The notes beneath the pieces are model-generated. The model searched no databases, was not told the origin of the DNA, and worked only from the letters and a program-made list of their open reading frames with translations. Positions 9,144-18,797 of a stretch of 64,000 bases of DNA are shown one piece after another. A program made the translations under genes and the position numbers. The stretch's first letter is position 1; every line of letters starts with the position of its first letter. This DNA comes from Zoogloea sp. (GTDB taxonomy: Bacteria; Pseudomonadota; Gammaproteobacteria; Burkholderiales; Rhodocyclaceae): assembly GCA_016703645.1 (NCBI GenBank), contig JADJBR010000009.1, forward strand, positions 611,935 through 675,934, in the 5' to 3' direction.

Positions 9144-12100
9144 TCAGGCTTCGTAGGGGGTGTCGTCGAACCACTTGTACAAAGTGGGAAGCACAACCAG
9201 GGTCAGCAGGGTGGAGGTGATCAGGCCACCGATCACCACGATGGCCAGGGGGCGCTGCACTTCGGAGCCGGGGCCTGTGGCAAACAGGAAGGGGATCAGC
9301 GCCAGCAAGGCCACCGTCGCGGTCATCATGACCGGCCGGAAGCGCAGGGTCGCCCCCTGCACCACAGCCTGGGCCACGGGCATGCCCTCAGTACGCAGGC
9401 TGCGAATATAGCTGACCAGCACCACCCCATTGAGCACCGCGATGCCCCACAGGGCAATGAAGCCCACTGACGCCGGCACCGACAGGTATTCACCGCTCAC
9501 CAGCAGGCCAAGCACACCGCCCACACTGGCGAAAGGCAGCACCAGGATAATCAGGCTGGCCAGCTTGAGCGACCCGAACAGCAGGAAGAGCAGGAAGAAG
9601 ATCGCTGCCACGGTCACCGGAATGATGATGGTCAGGTGGCCCATGGCCCGCTCCAGGTTCTGGAACTGGCCGCCCCACTCCAGGTAGTAGCCGTCCTTCA
9701 GCTCCACCTTGGACTCAACAGTCTTCTGCAACTCCGCCACAAAGCCACCCAGGTCACGGTCCTTCACGTTGATCGCCACCACCACCCGGCGCTTGGCCAG
9801 CTCGCGGGAGATCTGTGCCGGACCATCAACGATATGGATGTGGGCCAGGTTTTCCAGGGCCACCTGCACACCACCCGGCGCATTCACCAGGACGTTGCCG
9901 ATCTTCTCCACGTTGTCGCGGAAACTTTCGGGCAGGCGCACCACCGACGCAAAGCGCCGCTCGCCCTCATACACTTCGGTGGCCTGCTTGCCGCCAATCG
10001 CCGCCTCAATCACGTCGTTCACATCCGACACGTTGAGGCCGTGGCGGGCGATCGCACTGCGGTCGATCTCGATGGACAGGTACTGCTGGCCGGTCACCCG
10101 CTCCACCCGGATGTCGGTTGCCCCGGTAATACCCGCGGCCACCCGGGCAATCTCCTCGGCTTTCTTCTTCAGCAAGCCCAGATCGTCGCCGAAGACCTTG
10201 ACCGCCACATCGGAGCGCACCCCGGTCACCATCTCGTCCACCCGGTCGGAAATCGGCTGGGCCATCACCACCTGCGCACCGGGCAGCACCTTGAGTTTCT
10301 CGCGCATGGCATCGGCGATGGTGTCCTGGGTCCAGCCGGCGGGCCATTCGTCCCGCGGCTTGAGGCTGACGATGGGCGTCGACTCGTTCTGGCCCTGGGG
10401 GTCGGCCGGCGACTCGCCCCGGCCCACACCGGAGATGGCCGACTTGACGCCGGGCACCTCCATGACCAGCTTCATCGCCTGCATTTCCATCTTGATGGAT
10501 TCATCCAGGGAGATGTTAGGCACCCGGTTGATGCCCGGCACCACCGAGCCTTCCTTCATCTCCGGGATGAAGGCCGTCCCCAGGAAAGGGAACATGCCCA
10601 GGGTCACCACCAGCAACACCACGCCCCCCACCACCGTCTTGCGGCTGTTGGCCACCGACCAGTGGAGCATCTTCAGGTAAGGCGCCTTGATCTTCGCGAT
10701 CAGCCAGGTATCGTGCTCGGCCCCACCCTTGAGCAGGTAAGAGGACAGCACCGGCGTCAGGGTCAGGGACAAGAACAGGGACGCTGCCAGGGCAATGGCG
10801 ATGGTGTAGGCCAGGGGCGCAAACATCTTGCCCTCCATGCCCTGCAGGGTCATCAGCGGCAGGAACACCAGGATGATGATACCGACGCCGAAAATCACCG
10901 GCGTGGCCACTTCCTGCACCGCGTCGAAGATGGCGCGCACCTTGCTCTCCCCTTCACCCACCTGACCCAGGCGGACAAAGGCGTTTTCCACCACCACCAC
11001 GGAGCCGTCCACCATCAGGCCGATGGCGATGGCCAGCCCCCCCAGGGACATCAGGTTGGCCGAGATGCCGTAGTGGTTCATGGCCATGAAGGTGAGCAGC
11101 GGCGTCAGCACCAGCGTGGCCACCACGATCAGGCTCGAGCGCACGTCACCCAGGAACAGGAAGAGCACCACCACCACCAGGGCGATGCCTTCCAGCAGCA
11201 CCTTGATCACCGTCCACAAAGCCGCGTCCACCAGCTCGGAGCGGTCGTAGTAGGGCACGATCTTCAAACCATCGGGCAGCATGCCCTTGTCGTTGATCTC
11301 GGCCACCCGCGCCTTGATGCGGCTGACCACCTCCTTGGCGTTGCCGCCCCGCAGCATCATCACGATGCCGCCCACCGACTCGGTGACGCCGTTCTTTACC
11401 ACCGCGCCCTGCCGCACCTCATGGCCGAAGGTCACCTCGGCCACGTCGCGGATGTACACCGGCGTGCCGCCCACCTCCTTGAGCACGATGGAGCCGATGT
11501 CACTCAGGCTCTTGACCAGGCCGATACCGCGGATCAGATACTGCTCGGAATACTGGGGCAGCACACCGCCCCCGGAGTTGGCGTTGTTGCGGGCCACGGC
11601 CTCATATACATCCCGTACCGTCAGGCGGTGGTGACGCAGGCGATCCGGGTTCACCAGCACCTGGTACTGGCGGGCATAGCCGCCCTGGGAGTTGATCTCG
11701 GCCACCCCCGGGATTGAGCGCAGCAGCGGGCGCACCACCCAGTCCTGCACGATGCGCCTCTCGGTCAGCTCCTTCTCGGTGAGCTTGCGATCGCCGTCAT
11801 CGGGATGATCGAGGGTGTACTGATACACCTCGCCCAGGCCCGTGGACACGGGCCCGAGCACCGGCACCACACCCTCGGGCATGCGGCTGCCCACTTCCAG
11901 CAGGCGCTCCATGACCAACTGACGGGCAAAGTACACGTCGGTAGCGTCCGTGAAGACCAGAGTAATCAGCGACAGACCGGGTTTGTTAAGGGAGCGCATC
12001 TCCTCCAGGCCCGGCAGACCGGTCATGGAGATCTCCAGCGGTACGGTCACAAAACGCTCCACCTCCTCGGGGGAACGCCCCTTGGCTTCTGTGGCGATCT

Positions 12101-12242
12101 GAACCTGCACGTTGGTCACGTCGGGGAAGGCATCCACCGACAGCTTGCGCGCCGCGTTGAGGCCAAAGGCCAGCAACACCACGGCCACCACCACCACTAC
12201 CAGGCGCTGCTGGAGGGCGGCACGGACTAATGATTGGATCAT
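9144..12242 (-). CDS. Heavy-metal efflux RND permease (CusA/CzcA family)
   Basis: 1032 residues, the normal length for an HME-RND pump. The N-terminus MIQSLVRAALQQRLVVVVVAVVLL forms TM1. The TM4 motif AIGLMVDGSVVVVENA carries the charged residues of the proton relay; it differs from the copper type (AIGAMVDAAIVMIEN, as I recall) and from the zinc/cobalt type (DFG..VDGA), so the metal cannot be named. Two large periplasmic loops and twelve TM segments are visible. It works with the membrane fusion protein and outer-membrane channel encoded upstream in the same operon (9-bp gap). Confidence 0.92.
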   Translation of the reverse strand: MIQSLVRAALQQRLVVVVVAVVLLAFGLNAARKLSVDAFPDVTNVQVQIATEAKGRSPEEVERFVTVPLEISMTGLPGLEEMRSLNKPGLSLITLVFTDATDVYFARQLVMERLLEVGSRMPEGVVPVLGPVSTGLGEVYQYTLDHPDDGDRKLTEKELTERRIVQDWVVRPLLRSIPGVAEINSQGGYARQYQVLVNPDRLRHHRLTVRDVYEAVARNNANSGGGVLPQYSEQYLIRGIGLVKSLSDIGSIVLKEVGGTPVYIRDVAEVTFGHEVRQGAVVKNGVTESVGGIVMMLRGGNAKEVVSRIKARVAEINDKGMLPDGLKIVPYYDRSELVDAALWTVIKVLLEGIALVVVVLFLFLGDVRSSLIVVATLVLTPLLTFMAMNHYGISANLMSLGGLAIAIGLMVDGSVVVVENAFVRLGQVGEGESKVRAIFDAVQEVATPVIFGVGIIILVFLPLMTLQGMEGKMFAPLAYTIAIALAASLFLSLTLTPVLSSYLLKGGAEHDTWLIAKIKAPYLKMLHWSVANSRKTVVGGVVLLVVTLGMFPFLGTAFIPEMKEGSVVPGINRVPNISLDESIKMEMQAMKLVMEVPGVKSAISGVGRGESPADPQGQNESTPIVSLKPRDEWPAGWTQDTIADAMREKLKVLPGAQVVMAQPISDRVDEMVTGVRSDVAVKVFGDDLGLLKKKAEEIARVAAGITGATDIRVERVTGQQYLSIEIDRSAIARHGLNVSDVNDVIEAAIGGKQATEVYEGERRFASVVRLPESFRDNVEKIGNVLVNAPGGVQVALENLAHIHIVDGPAQISRELAKRRVVVAINVKDRDLGGFVAELQKTVESKVELKDGYYLEWGGQFQNLERAMGHLTIIIPVTVAAIFFLLFLLFGSLKLASLIILVLPFASVGGVLGLLVSGEYLSVPASVGFIALWGIAVLNGVVLVSYIRSLRTEGMPVAQAVVQGATLRFRPVMMTATVALLALIPFLFATGPGSEVQRPLAIVVIGGLITSTLLTLVVLPTLYKWFDDTPYEA

Positions 12243-12251
12243 GGCCGGTCC

Positions 12252-13454
12252 TTATTCCAGTTCCTTGCGCTTGCGCTCGTTGTTCAGGTGGAAGGCACCC
12301 TCGACGAGAATCGGCTGTTCAGGCTTGAGCCCCGACAGGACGGCACGCTTGCCCTCCATGTCCGGGCCGAGGCGCACGGGCGTCAGACGGAACTGTCCCT
12401 GGCCCACCTCGACGAAGACATGGTCGGCATCCCCGTCCCGGACCACGGCCTGGGCCGGCACCACCACCCGCTCCACGGGCGCAGCCTGGATCAGCATGGT
12501 GGCCAGCATGGCGGGCTTGAGCTGCCGGTTGGTGTTGTCCACCATGCTGCGAACGCTGATCGTGCGGGTCTCGGGATTCACCGTATCGGCCACGTAGATG
12601 AGCTTGCCGGTGAGACGCGAACCCAGTGCAGGCACATCGATATCCACCGTCTGCCCGGCCTTCACCAGGGCGCCCTGCTGCTCGGGCACTTCTGCGGTCA
12701 CCCACACCCGGGACAGATCCGCCACCACATAGAGGGCATCGGCCGGCTGAACCACCTGCCCCGGCGCCACCTGACGCTCCACCACGGTGCCGGCCATGGT
12801 GGACGCCACCGACGTCACGGAGTTGATGGCGCCGGTCGTCCCGAGCTTGTTGATCGCACCGGATGACATGCCGAGCACCCGTAGCTGGTCCGCCGCACCA
12901 CGCTGCTCCGCCGACGCAATCGACAATTCGCTCTCCCGGCGCTGCAACTCCGCCTTGCCGATCACGTCGGCGGCGAAGAGCTGGCGCGCGCGCTCGACGC
13001 TGCGCGCCTGCAGGTCGGCCTGGGCGCGAGCCTTTAGGTAGGTGAGCTGGGCCTCGCCCAACTCGGTGCTGTTGATCACCGCGAGGGAATCCCCTACGCG
13101 GACCTGCTGCCCCAGATGGGCCTGGATCTCGATTACGCGGCCGGTCACGGTGGCACCGATACGGGTCACCCGGGCCTGATCGAAATCCACCTTGCCGGCA
13201 ACGCGCAACACATCGGCCACCTGGGTGTTGCCAGCGGGCGTCACCTTGATCTGCGCACCAAAATTGGGCGGCACCGTCACCAGCAAGGGGTCGGGCGGTG
13301 AAACGCTGACACGCTCTCCGGTCCCCTCGCTCAGGGTAGTGGTCTGAGCCTGCTCGGCGCCGGGCTTGCCAGAGCTTGTTTTTTCGGAATCCTTGCAGCC
13401 GACAAGGGTCAAGGTGGCCAACAGCAGGGCCAGGGAAATCGGTCGAAGCTTCAT
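12252..13454 (-). CDS. Efflux RND periplasmic adaptor (CusB/CzcB family), lipoprotein
   Basis: 400 residues from ATG 13454. MKLRPISLALLLATLTLVGC is a signal with lipobox LVGC. The barrel-sandwich lipoyl-like domain (GRVIEIQAHLGQQVRVGDSL), an alpha-hairpin rich in A/E/R/Q, and the second lipoyl half (AGTVVERQVAPGQVV) follow in order. It bridges the inner-membrane RND pump and the TolC-like channel. An alternative start at 13472 would overlap the channel gene's stop; ATG 13454 fits the signal peptide. No His-rich metal-binding N-terminus like that of CzcB is visible. Confidence 0.9.
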   Translation of the reverse strand: MKLRPISLALLLATLTLVGCKDSEKTSSGKPGAEQAQTTTLSEGTGERVSVSPPDPLLVTVPPNFGAQIKVTPAGNTQVADVLRVAGKVDFDQARVTRIGATVTGRVIEIQAHLGQQVRVGDSLAVINSTELGEAQLTYLKARAQADLQARSVERARQLFAADVIGKAELQRRESELSIASAEQRGAADQLRVLGMSSGAINKLGTTGAINSVTSVASTMAGTVVERQVAPGQVVQPADALYVVADLSRVWVTAEVPEQQGALVKAGQTVDIDVPALGSRLTGKLIYVADTVNPETRTISVRSMVDNTNRQLKPAMLATMLIQAAPVERVVVPAQAVVRDGDADHVFVEVGQGQFRLTPVRLGPDMEGKRAVLSGLKPEQPILVEGAFHLNNERKRKELE

Positions 13455-13468
13455 GATGGAGTTCCGGA

Positions 13469-14710
13469 TCATTGGGTGGCGCGCAGGCGCTCGATTTCGA
13501 TGACTGCCAGTTGCAGTTCGTAACGGGCGGCGATGAGTTCATTGCGTGCCGCGCGGAAGACGCGCTGGGCATCCAGGTAATCCAGAATGCCGCGCTCGCC
13601 AAAGCGGTAGGCCGCCTCGGCCACCTTCAAGGCCGCCTCAGCCGCACGCAGAATGCCGCCCTCCAGGGCATTCACCTGGTTGCGCGCGATTTCATAGTGG
13701 CGGTAGGACGCCTCAAGGGACTGCAGCAGGATCAGCTCCTGACTTTCCCGGTCGCTGCGGCTCTTCTGCAGCAGGGCGCCGGCCTCGGCCACCTGTCCCC
13801 GGCGCTGGTCCCACAGGGGCACAACAGCCATCACACCGATGCGACTGTTGCGCAACTCCACATCGCGATCCTCCGCCACTTTCACGGCGAGTTCGGGATG
13901 CCTGCGCAGGCGCTCCAGCTCAAGCTGGCGCTCGGCGCGGCGAACCTCAGCCGCCGCTCTGGCGAGTTCCGGATTGCGGGCCAGCACTTCACTGCGCAAG
14001 GCTTCCAGGGAGGGAACGGCCGGGCTGCTCGCCAGGGAGCCATCAACCTCGAATTCCGCTGGCAGGGACGGCCCGACCAGCCCGCGCAGGGCGGCGCGCG
14101 CCTGGGCCACCCGCAGGATGGCACTCTCGGAAGCCTTCTGGGCATTGAGAAGCTCCGTGTCGGCCTTGATCAACTCATAGCGCGGCGCCTCACCGGTCTG
14201 AACCCGCACCGCCACCCGCGCCCGGATCTGCTCGGCCAGGCTCAAGTCCTCACGGGCTGCCCGCTGTTCGGCCTGACGGCGCAGGAGATCGAAAAAACGC
14301 TGGTCGAGACGGGCCAGGAGATCCACCTCCAGACTGCGTCCCTCCGCCTGGCGGGCATCCAGGCCGGAGGTGGCAGCACCGATGCGTGCCTCCCGCTGCC
14401 AGGGGTTGTCGATGCGCTGGGTCAAGGAGAGGCTCTGGGCGCCCCCCGTTGCCACGCCGGGCACCCGGGCCTGGGTCCGGCCCGCAAGGAACTCGACCTC
14501 AGGGTTCGGGTAGGCGCCGGCACTGGTGATCTGGGCGCGACCCGCGTCTACCAGGGCGCGCGCAGCCTGCAGGGACGGATGGCTGGCGCGGGCGGCATCG
14601 CGCAGGGCCTGGAGCTTGTAGCTTTCAAGGGGGGGCGGCGCTGGCGGTGCCGCCAGGGCCGGCAAGGTGGTCGCAACAAGGGCGACGGCCAGGGAGAGCT
14701 TCCTGAGCAT
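13469..14710 (-). CDS. TolC-family outer-membrane efflux channel (CusC/CzcC type)
   Basis: 413 residues. A signal peptide (MLRKLSLAVALVATTLPALA) is followed by two repeated alpha-helical/beta OEP domains, with typical ALxxAxxxxP-like spacing (ALRDAARASHPSLQAARALV) and the ending YRFGERGILDYLDAQRVFR. No N-terminal cysteine is seen, unlike lipidated CusC. It is first in the operon: channel, adaptor, permease, PII-like. Two hairpins lie just upstream, between it and the small periplasmic gene. Confidence 0.88.
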   Translation of the reverse strand: MLRKLSLAVALVATTLPALAAPPAPPPLESYKLQALRDAARASHPSLQAARALVDAGRAQITSAGAYPNPEVEFLAGRTQARVPGVATGGAQSLSLTQRIDNPWQREARIGAATSGLDARQAEGRSLEVDLLARLDQRFFDLLRRQAEQRAAREDLSLAEQIRARVAVRVQTGEAPRYELIKADTELLNAQKASESAILRVAQARAALRGLVGPSLPAEFEVDGSLASSPAVPSLEALRSEVLARNPELARAAAEVRRAERQLELERLRRHPELAVKVAEDRDVELRNSRIGVMAVVPLWDQRRGQVAEAGALLQKSRSDRESQELILLQSLEASYRHYEIARNQVNALEGGILRAAEAALKVAEAAYRFGERGILDYLDAQRVFRAARNELIAARYELQLAVIEIERLRATQ

Positions 14711-14761
14711 GAAAATCCTTCAGCGATTCTGGAACGCTGTCATTCGAGTCATGAAAGGGCA

Positions 14762-14812
14762 GGGCCTGGAAACAGGCCCGCCGGGAACAAGGCACGCCAC
14801 CCAGTGGGTGGC
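14762..14812. terminator. Tandem hairpins between the small periplasmic gene and the efflux operon
   Basis: Two perfect stems: GGGCCTG-GAAA-CAGGCCC (14762-14779) and GCCACCC-AGT-GGGTGGC (14796-14812). They lie downstream of the small minus-strand gene and 50 bp before the channel start, so could act as a partial terminator or attenuator in the operon. Neither has a strong T-tract. Confidence 0.45.
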
Positions 14813-14816
14813 AGAC

Positions 14817-15122
14817 TCAGACTCGCCTGGGTGGTGGCGGAGTCAGCTTGGGAATGACCGAACGCCACACAGGACGTGCCTCGTTCGGCGGATCATCTAG
14901 CAGGAAACGGGCCCGGAAACTGGGCGCACTGGCCAAGGCCGGGCAGTCGAGCGGGTCGAGGCTGCTCAGATCCAGCTTCTCTTCGGCCGCCGGATCAAGG
15001 GACTGCACCTGCTCGGCCAGGTCGGCCGCTGCAAGGTGGTTGTCCACAGCCATGGAACTCCCCGCCCAGAGGAGGACAAGACAGGCCAGAACGAGGGAGA
15101 GGGTTCGTTGGATCAAGTGCAT
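14817..15122 (-). CDS. Small exported protein preceding the metal efflux operon
   Basis: 101 residues with a signal peptide (MHLIQRTLSLVLACLVLLWA, cleaved near SMAVD) and a short acidic mature part ending KLTPPPPRRV. I do not recognise a family. Its position, same strand and directly upstream of the efflux genes, suggests a periplasmic accessory or metal-binding role, but there is one cysteine and no histidine cluster to support it. The ATG at 15122 is picked for the signal peptide; the frame extends to 15167. Divergent from dacC. Confidence 0.65.
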   Translation of the reverse strand: MHLIQRTLSLVLACLVLLWAGSSMAVDNHLAAADLAEQVQSLDPAAEEKLDLSSLDPLDCPALASAPSFRARFLLDDPPNEARPVWRSVIPKLTPPPPRRV

Positions 15123-15204
15123 TGCAGCATTAAAGACCATCCACAACTCGTCGAGTTCCGCATTCACTTACGATTCGAAGGCGGCTGACGATCTGAGGCG
15201 TGAC

Positions 15205-15210
15205 TATAAT
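15205..15210 (+). promoter_or_regulatory. -10 box of the dacC promoter
   Basis: A perfect TATAAT lies 29 bp upstream of the dacC ATG in the divergent gap. A matching -35 box at 17 bp is not convincing. Confidence 0.4.
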
Positions 15211-15238
15211 CGCACTTTTTTCGGTTTTGCACCCCACC

Positions 15239-16363
15239 ATGCTGCATCGCATCATCCTGCTCCTGCTCGTCCTGCCCTCCCTCGCCTTTGCCCAGATGAC
15301 GCCACCGACAGTGGCTGCGCGGGCCTGGGTTCTCCTCGACGTGGGGTCCGGCCAGCTGCTCACGGCAGAACAGCCCGACCAGCGCATCGAGCCCGCCTCC
15401 CTGACCAAGCTGATGACCGCCTACCTGGCCTTCTCGGCGATCAAGAACAAGACCCTGACCCTGGAGCAGACCATTCCGGTCTCGGAAAAAGCCTGGAAGG
15501 TGCCCGGCTCCAAGATGTTCATCGAGCCCCTCAAGCCGGTGACCGTGAACGAACTGCTCCACGGCATGATCGTCCAGTCGGGTAACGATGCCTGCGTGGC
15601 GCTGGCCGAAGCCATCGCCGGGTCGGAAGAGAACTTCGCCCAGCTGATGAACAAGGAAGCCGCCCGGCTGGGCATGAAGAACACCCACTTCGAGAACGCC
15701 ACCGGCCTGCCCCACCCGTCGCACCTGACCTCGGTACGCGACCTGTCCATCCTGGCCAGCGCCATCATTCGCGACTTCCCCGAGTTCTATCCCATCTATT
15801 CGATCAAGGAATACGCCTACAACAAGATCAAGCAGCCCAACCGCAACCGCCTGCTGTTCATCGACCCGACCGTCGACGGGGTCAAGACCGGCCACACCGA
15901 AAGCGCCGGCTACTGCCTGATTGCCTCGGCCAAGCGCAACGAGCGGCGTCTGGTATCGGTGGTGGTGGGTACCGCCAGCGACAGCGTGCGCGCCCAGGAA
16001 TCCCAGAAGCTCCTCAACTGGGGCTACCTGGCCTACGATACGGTCAAGGTGTACAGCGCCAACCAGGCGGTGAGCGAACCCCGCATCTGGAAGGGCAAGG
16101 AAAACATGCTCAAGGCCGGCTTCCTGAACGATTTCGTGCTGTCGCTGCCCAAGGGCGAAGCCGAAAAGCTCAAGGCCAACGTGGTGAGCCAGCAGCCCCT
16201 TATGGCGCCGGTGACCAAAGGCCAGACCGTCGGCACCCTGCAACTCAGCCTGAACGACAAGCCCGTCGGCGAATACCCCATCGTGGCCCTCGACGACATC
16301 CCCGAAGCTGGCTGGTTCGGCCGCCTGTGGGACGCTATCCGCCTGTGGTTCAAGACGCTCTGA
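15239..16363 (+). CDS. dacC: D-alanyl-D-alanine carboxypeptidase (PBP5/6 type)
   Basis: 374 residues. It trims the terminal D-Ala from peptidoglycan pentapeptides. After the signal peptide (MLHRIILLLLVLPSLAFAQ) come the three active-site motifs: SxxK as SLTK (catalytic Ser), SxN as QSGNDAC, and KTG in DGVKTGHT. The C-terminal PBP5 domain ends in an amphipathic anchor (WFGRLWDAIRLWFKTL). Start ATG 15239 matches the signal peptide. It heads the dacC-ybeD-lipB-lipA cluster, a common arrangement in beta- and gammaproteobacteria; ybeD begins 13 bp later. The dacA/dacC choice is by analogy. Confidence 0.92.
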   Translation: MLHRIILLLLVLPSLAFAQMTPPTVAARAWVLLDVGSGQLLTAEQPDQRIEPASLTKLMTAYLAFSAIKNKTLTLEQTIPVSEKAWKVPGSKMFIEPLKPVTVNELLHGMIVQSGNDACVALAEAIAGSEENFAQLMNKEAARLGMKNTHFENATGLPHPSHLTSVRDLSILASAIIRDFPEFYPIYSIKEYAYNKIKQPNRNRLLFIDPTVDGVKTGHTESAGYCLIASAKRNERRLVSVVVGTASDSVRAQESQKLLNWGYLAYDTVKVYSANQAVSEPRIWKGKENMLKAGFLNDFVLSLPKGEAEKLKANVVSQQPLMAPVTKGQTVGTLQLSLNDKPVGEYPIVALDDIPEAGWFGRLWDAIRLWFKTL

Positions 16364-16376
16364 GAAGAGAAACCGG

Positions 16377-16646
16377 ATGACTGAAGAACGCACCACCCTG
16401 CTCGAGTTCCCCTGCGAATTCCCCATCAAGATCATGGGCGCACGGGTGGATACCTTTGCCCAGACCGTGATTGAAGTGGTGCTGTGCCATGCCCCCGATT
16501 TCGACCCGGCCACGGCGCAGATGCGCCCCTCGGCCAAGGGCAACTACCTGGCCATCACCTGCACTGTCAAAGCGATCTCCCAATCCCAGCTCGACGCCTT
16601 GTACACCGAGCTATCGTCCCACCCTCTGGTGAAGGTCGTCCTGTGA
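16377..16646 (+). CDS. ybeD: YbeD/DUF493 family protein
   Basis: 89 residues with a ferredoxin-like ACT-type fold: an opening FPCEFPIKIMGA and a closing [14 protein letters not shown] are the family hallmarks. It lies between dacC and lipB in the usual order. Its role is unproven; the regular linkage to lipB suggests a part in lipoate metabolism or its regulation. The stop overlaps the lipB start as GTGA. Confidence 0.9.
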   Translation: MTEERTTLLEFPCEFPIKIMGARVDTFAQTVIEVVLCHAPDFDPATAQMRPSAKGNYLAITCTVKAISQSQLDALYTELSSHPLVKVVL

Positions 16647-17260
16647 TCGTCCGCCACCTGGGGCTCGCCCCCTACGAGCCCACCTGGCGGGCGATGCAGG
16701 AATTCACCACCCACCGCGACGCCACCACCGCAGACGAGCTGTGGCTGGTGCAGCACCCACCGGTGTACACCCTGGGCCAGGCCGGCAAGCCCGAGCACCT
16801 GATCCGCCCCACGGAAATCCCGCTGGTCAAGATCGACCGGGGTGGCCAGATCACCTACCACGGCCCCGGTCAGGTGGTGGCCTACCTGCTTCTCGACCTG
16901 CACCGCCGCCACCTCAAGGTGCGCGAGATGGTCCAGCTACTGGAGCAGGCCCTCATCGACTGCATCGCCGACTACGGCCTCGACGCCCGCCGCAAGGACG
17001 GCGCCCCCGGGGTCTACATCGACGGCGACAAGATCGCCGCCCTCGGCCTGCGGGTGAAGAACGGCTGCAGTTACCACGGACTGTCCCTCAATGTCGATAT
17101 GGACTTGACACCATTTACGTGGATCAACCCTTGCGGCTATAGTGGGCTCAAGACCATACAACTCAAGGACTTCGGCGTGACCGAGGCCCCCGATGAAGTC
17201 GCCGAGCGGCTTCTCGGCCACCTCCGGCGACATTTTCCCGACGTCCCCCCCACCGCCTGA
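16643..17260 (+). CDS. lipB: Octanoyl-ACP:protein octanoyltransferase
   Basis: 205 residues. It transfers octanoate from ACP to the lipoyl domains of 2-oxoacid dehydrogenases and GcvH. Seen: [18 protein letters not shown], the conserved [17 protein letters not shown] with the catalytic Lys region further on ([20 protein letters not shown], where Lys and Cys of the dyad lie) and NPCGY. The start is GTG 16643, overlapping the ybeD stop by 4 bp; a longer upstream frame is a shadow of ybeD. LipA follows after 16 bp. Confidence 0.93.
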   Translation: MIVRHLGLAPYEPTWRAMQEFTTHRDATTADELWLVQHPPVYTLGQAGKPEHLIRPTEIPLVKIDRGGQITYHGPGQVVAYLLLDLHRRHLKVREMVQLLEQALIDCIADYGLDARRKDGAPGVYIDGDKIAALGLRVKNGCSYHGLSLNVDMDLTPFTWINPCGYSGLKTIQLKDFGVTEAPDEVAERLLGHLRRHFPDVPPTA

Positions 17261-17276
17261 CCAAAGGACGACCCCC

Positions 17277-18224
17277 ATGGATTCCGAGAGCCGCAAGCAG
17301 CGCGGCGCCGCCAAGACTGCCCGCATCCCCATCAAGATCGTTCCCGCCGAACGCATCAAGAAGCCCGACTGGATCCGCATCAAGCTGGGTGCCGGCATTG
17401 AGGCCGAGCGCTTCAACGAGATCAAGGACACCCTGCGCGAGCACAAGCTGCACACCGTCTGCGAAGAAGCCTCCTGCCCCAACATCCACGAATGCTTCGG
17501 CAAGGGCACGGCCACCTTCATGATCATGGGCGACATCTGCACCCGCCGCTGCCCCTTCTGCGACGTGGGCCACGGCCGCCCCGAGCCCCTCGACGTGAAC
17601 GAGCCGGCCAACCTGGCCAAGACCATCGCCGCCATGCGCCTCAACTACGTGGTGATCACCAGCGTGGACCGGGACGATCTGCGCGACGGCGGCGCAGATC
17701 ACTTCGTCCAGTGCATCAGCGCCACCCGCGAGGCCAGCCCCAAGACCACCATCGAGGTGCTGGTGCCCGACTTCCGCGGCCGCATGGAGATCGCCCTCGA
17801 CATCTTCGACCAGGCTCCGCCGGACGTGATGAACCACAACCTGGAAACCGTGCCGCGCCTCTACAAGCAGGCCCGCCCAGGCGCCGACTACGCCTACTCG
17901 CTGGAACTGCTCAAGCAATTCAAGGCCCGCCACCCGGAGGTCAACACCAAGTCCGGCCTGATGGTCGGTCTGGGCGAAACCGACGACGAGATCCTCGAAG
18001 TGATGCGCGACATGCGCGCCCACAACGTGGACATGCTCACCATCGGCCAGTACCTCCAGCCCTCCGGCGGCCACCTGCCGGTGCTGCGCTACGTGCATCC
18101 GGACACCTTCAAGATGTTCGAGACCGAAGCGCTGAAGATGGGCTTCAAGAACGCCGCCTGCGGCCCCATGGTGCGTTCGAGCTACTGGGCCGACCAGCAG
18201 GCTCACGGGGCGGGGGTGGTCTGA
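17277..18224 (+). CDS. lipA: Lipoyl synthase (radical SAM)
   Basis: 315 residues. It inserts two sulfurs into protein-bound octanoyl chains. Both 4Fe-4S cluster motifs are present: the auxiliary cluster as [12 protein letters not shown] and the radical-SAM cluster as CTRRCPFCD. The C-terminal RSSY that ligates the auxiliary cluster is at MVRSSYWAD. The start ATG 17277 follows AAAGGA. A GC-rich inverted repeat after the stop (GGGCCTG...CAGGCCC, around 18243-18273) lies between it and the convergent NUDIX gene and may end both transcripts. Confidence 0.95.
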   Translation: MDSESRKQRGAAKTARIPIKIVPAERIKKPDWIRIKLGAGIEAERFNEIKDTLREHKLHTVCEEASCPNIHECFGKGTATFMIMGDICTRRCPFCDVGHGRPEPLDVNEPANLAKTIAAMRLNYVVITSVDRDDLRDGGADHFVQCISATREASPKTTIEVLVPDFRGRMEIALDIFDQAPPDVMNHNLETVPRLYKQARPGADYAYSLELLKQFKARHPEVNTKSGLMVGLGETDDEILEVMRDMRAHNVDMLTIGQYLQPSGGHLPVLRYVHPDTFKMFETEALKMGFKNAACGPMVRSSYWADQQAHGAGVV

Positions 18225-18285
18225 TTTAGCAGAGAAGGCCCGGGCCTGGGGAGGATGCGCCCTTCAGGCCCGGCCCCAAGACTGC

Positions 18286-18732
18286 TCAGAGCTGACGCAG
18301 GCTGCCGAGCAGGCCTTTCTTGATGGCAATCGTCGTCGGCCGATTGAACTTGGTCGGCAGCCGCTTGGGCTTGAACCAGCCGAAGTTGGAGTGCTCCCGA
18401 TTGAGGCGTGGCACCACCTCGCGCTCAAGCCGCAGCAGGTAGTAGTGCATCTCGCAATCCCCAGACCGGCTTCGACGCTCGCCGGACACCTGGCCGATCT
18501 TGACCAGCTGCTTTTCCTTGACGCGCAAACCGGCCTCCTCCGCCAGCTCCCTCAACAGCGCCGAACGGGGAGACTCCCCCCGATCTGCGCGGCCTCCGAA
18601 GAAATTCCACGCCCCGCCATTATTCACCACGCTGGAGCGCTTCCCGAGCAGCACCTTGCCCGTGTCCACGCACTGGATGATGGCCCAGGCACCGGCCTTG
18701 CGAGAAGGGGAGTTCAGACGTTCCTTAGCCAT
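18286..18732 (-). CDS. NUDIX hydrolase
   Basis: 148 residues. The Nudix box GGRADRGESPRSALLRELAE-EAGL fits G(x5)E(x7)REUxEExGU with the metal-binding glutamates. The N-terminus (AWAIIQCVDTGKVLLGKRS) is the usual first strand pair. It hydrolyses a nucleoside diphosphate linked to some moiety; the substrate cannot be told from sequence. It is convergent with lipA and divergent from the small DNA-binding candidate at 18955. Confidence 0.85.
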   Translation of the reverse strand: MAKERLNSPSRKAGAWAIIQCVDTGKVLLGKRSSVVNNGGAWNFFGGRADRGESPRSALLRELAEEAGLRVKEKQLVKIGQVSGERRSRSGDCEMHYYLLRLEREVVPRLNREHSNFGWFKPKRLPTKFNRPTTIAIKKGLLGSLRQL

Positions 18733-18797
18733 GGGACAGGAGAATCAGACGGTTGAGGTAAGTGGGGCAGATGCGCTTTGTGCAAGCCCGACATTGT

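Noticed and set aside
9636-11717. Long plus-strand frame inside the efflux permease
   Set aside because: Antisense of the RND gene; the translation is His/Gln-rich and resembles other antisense frames in this window.
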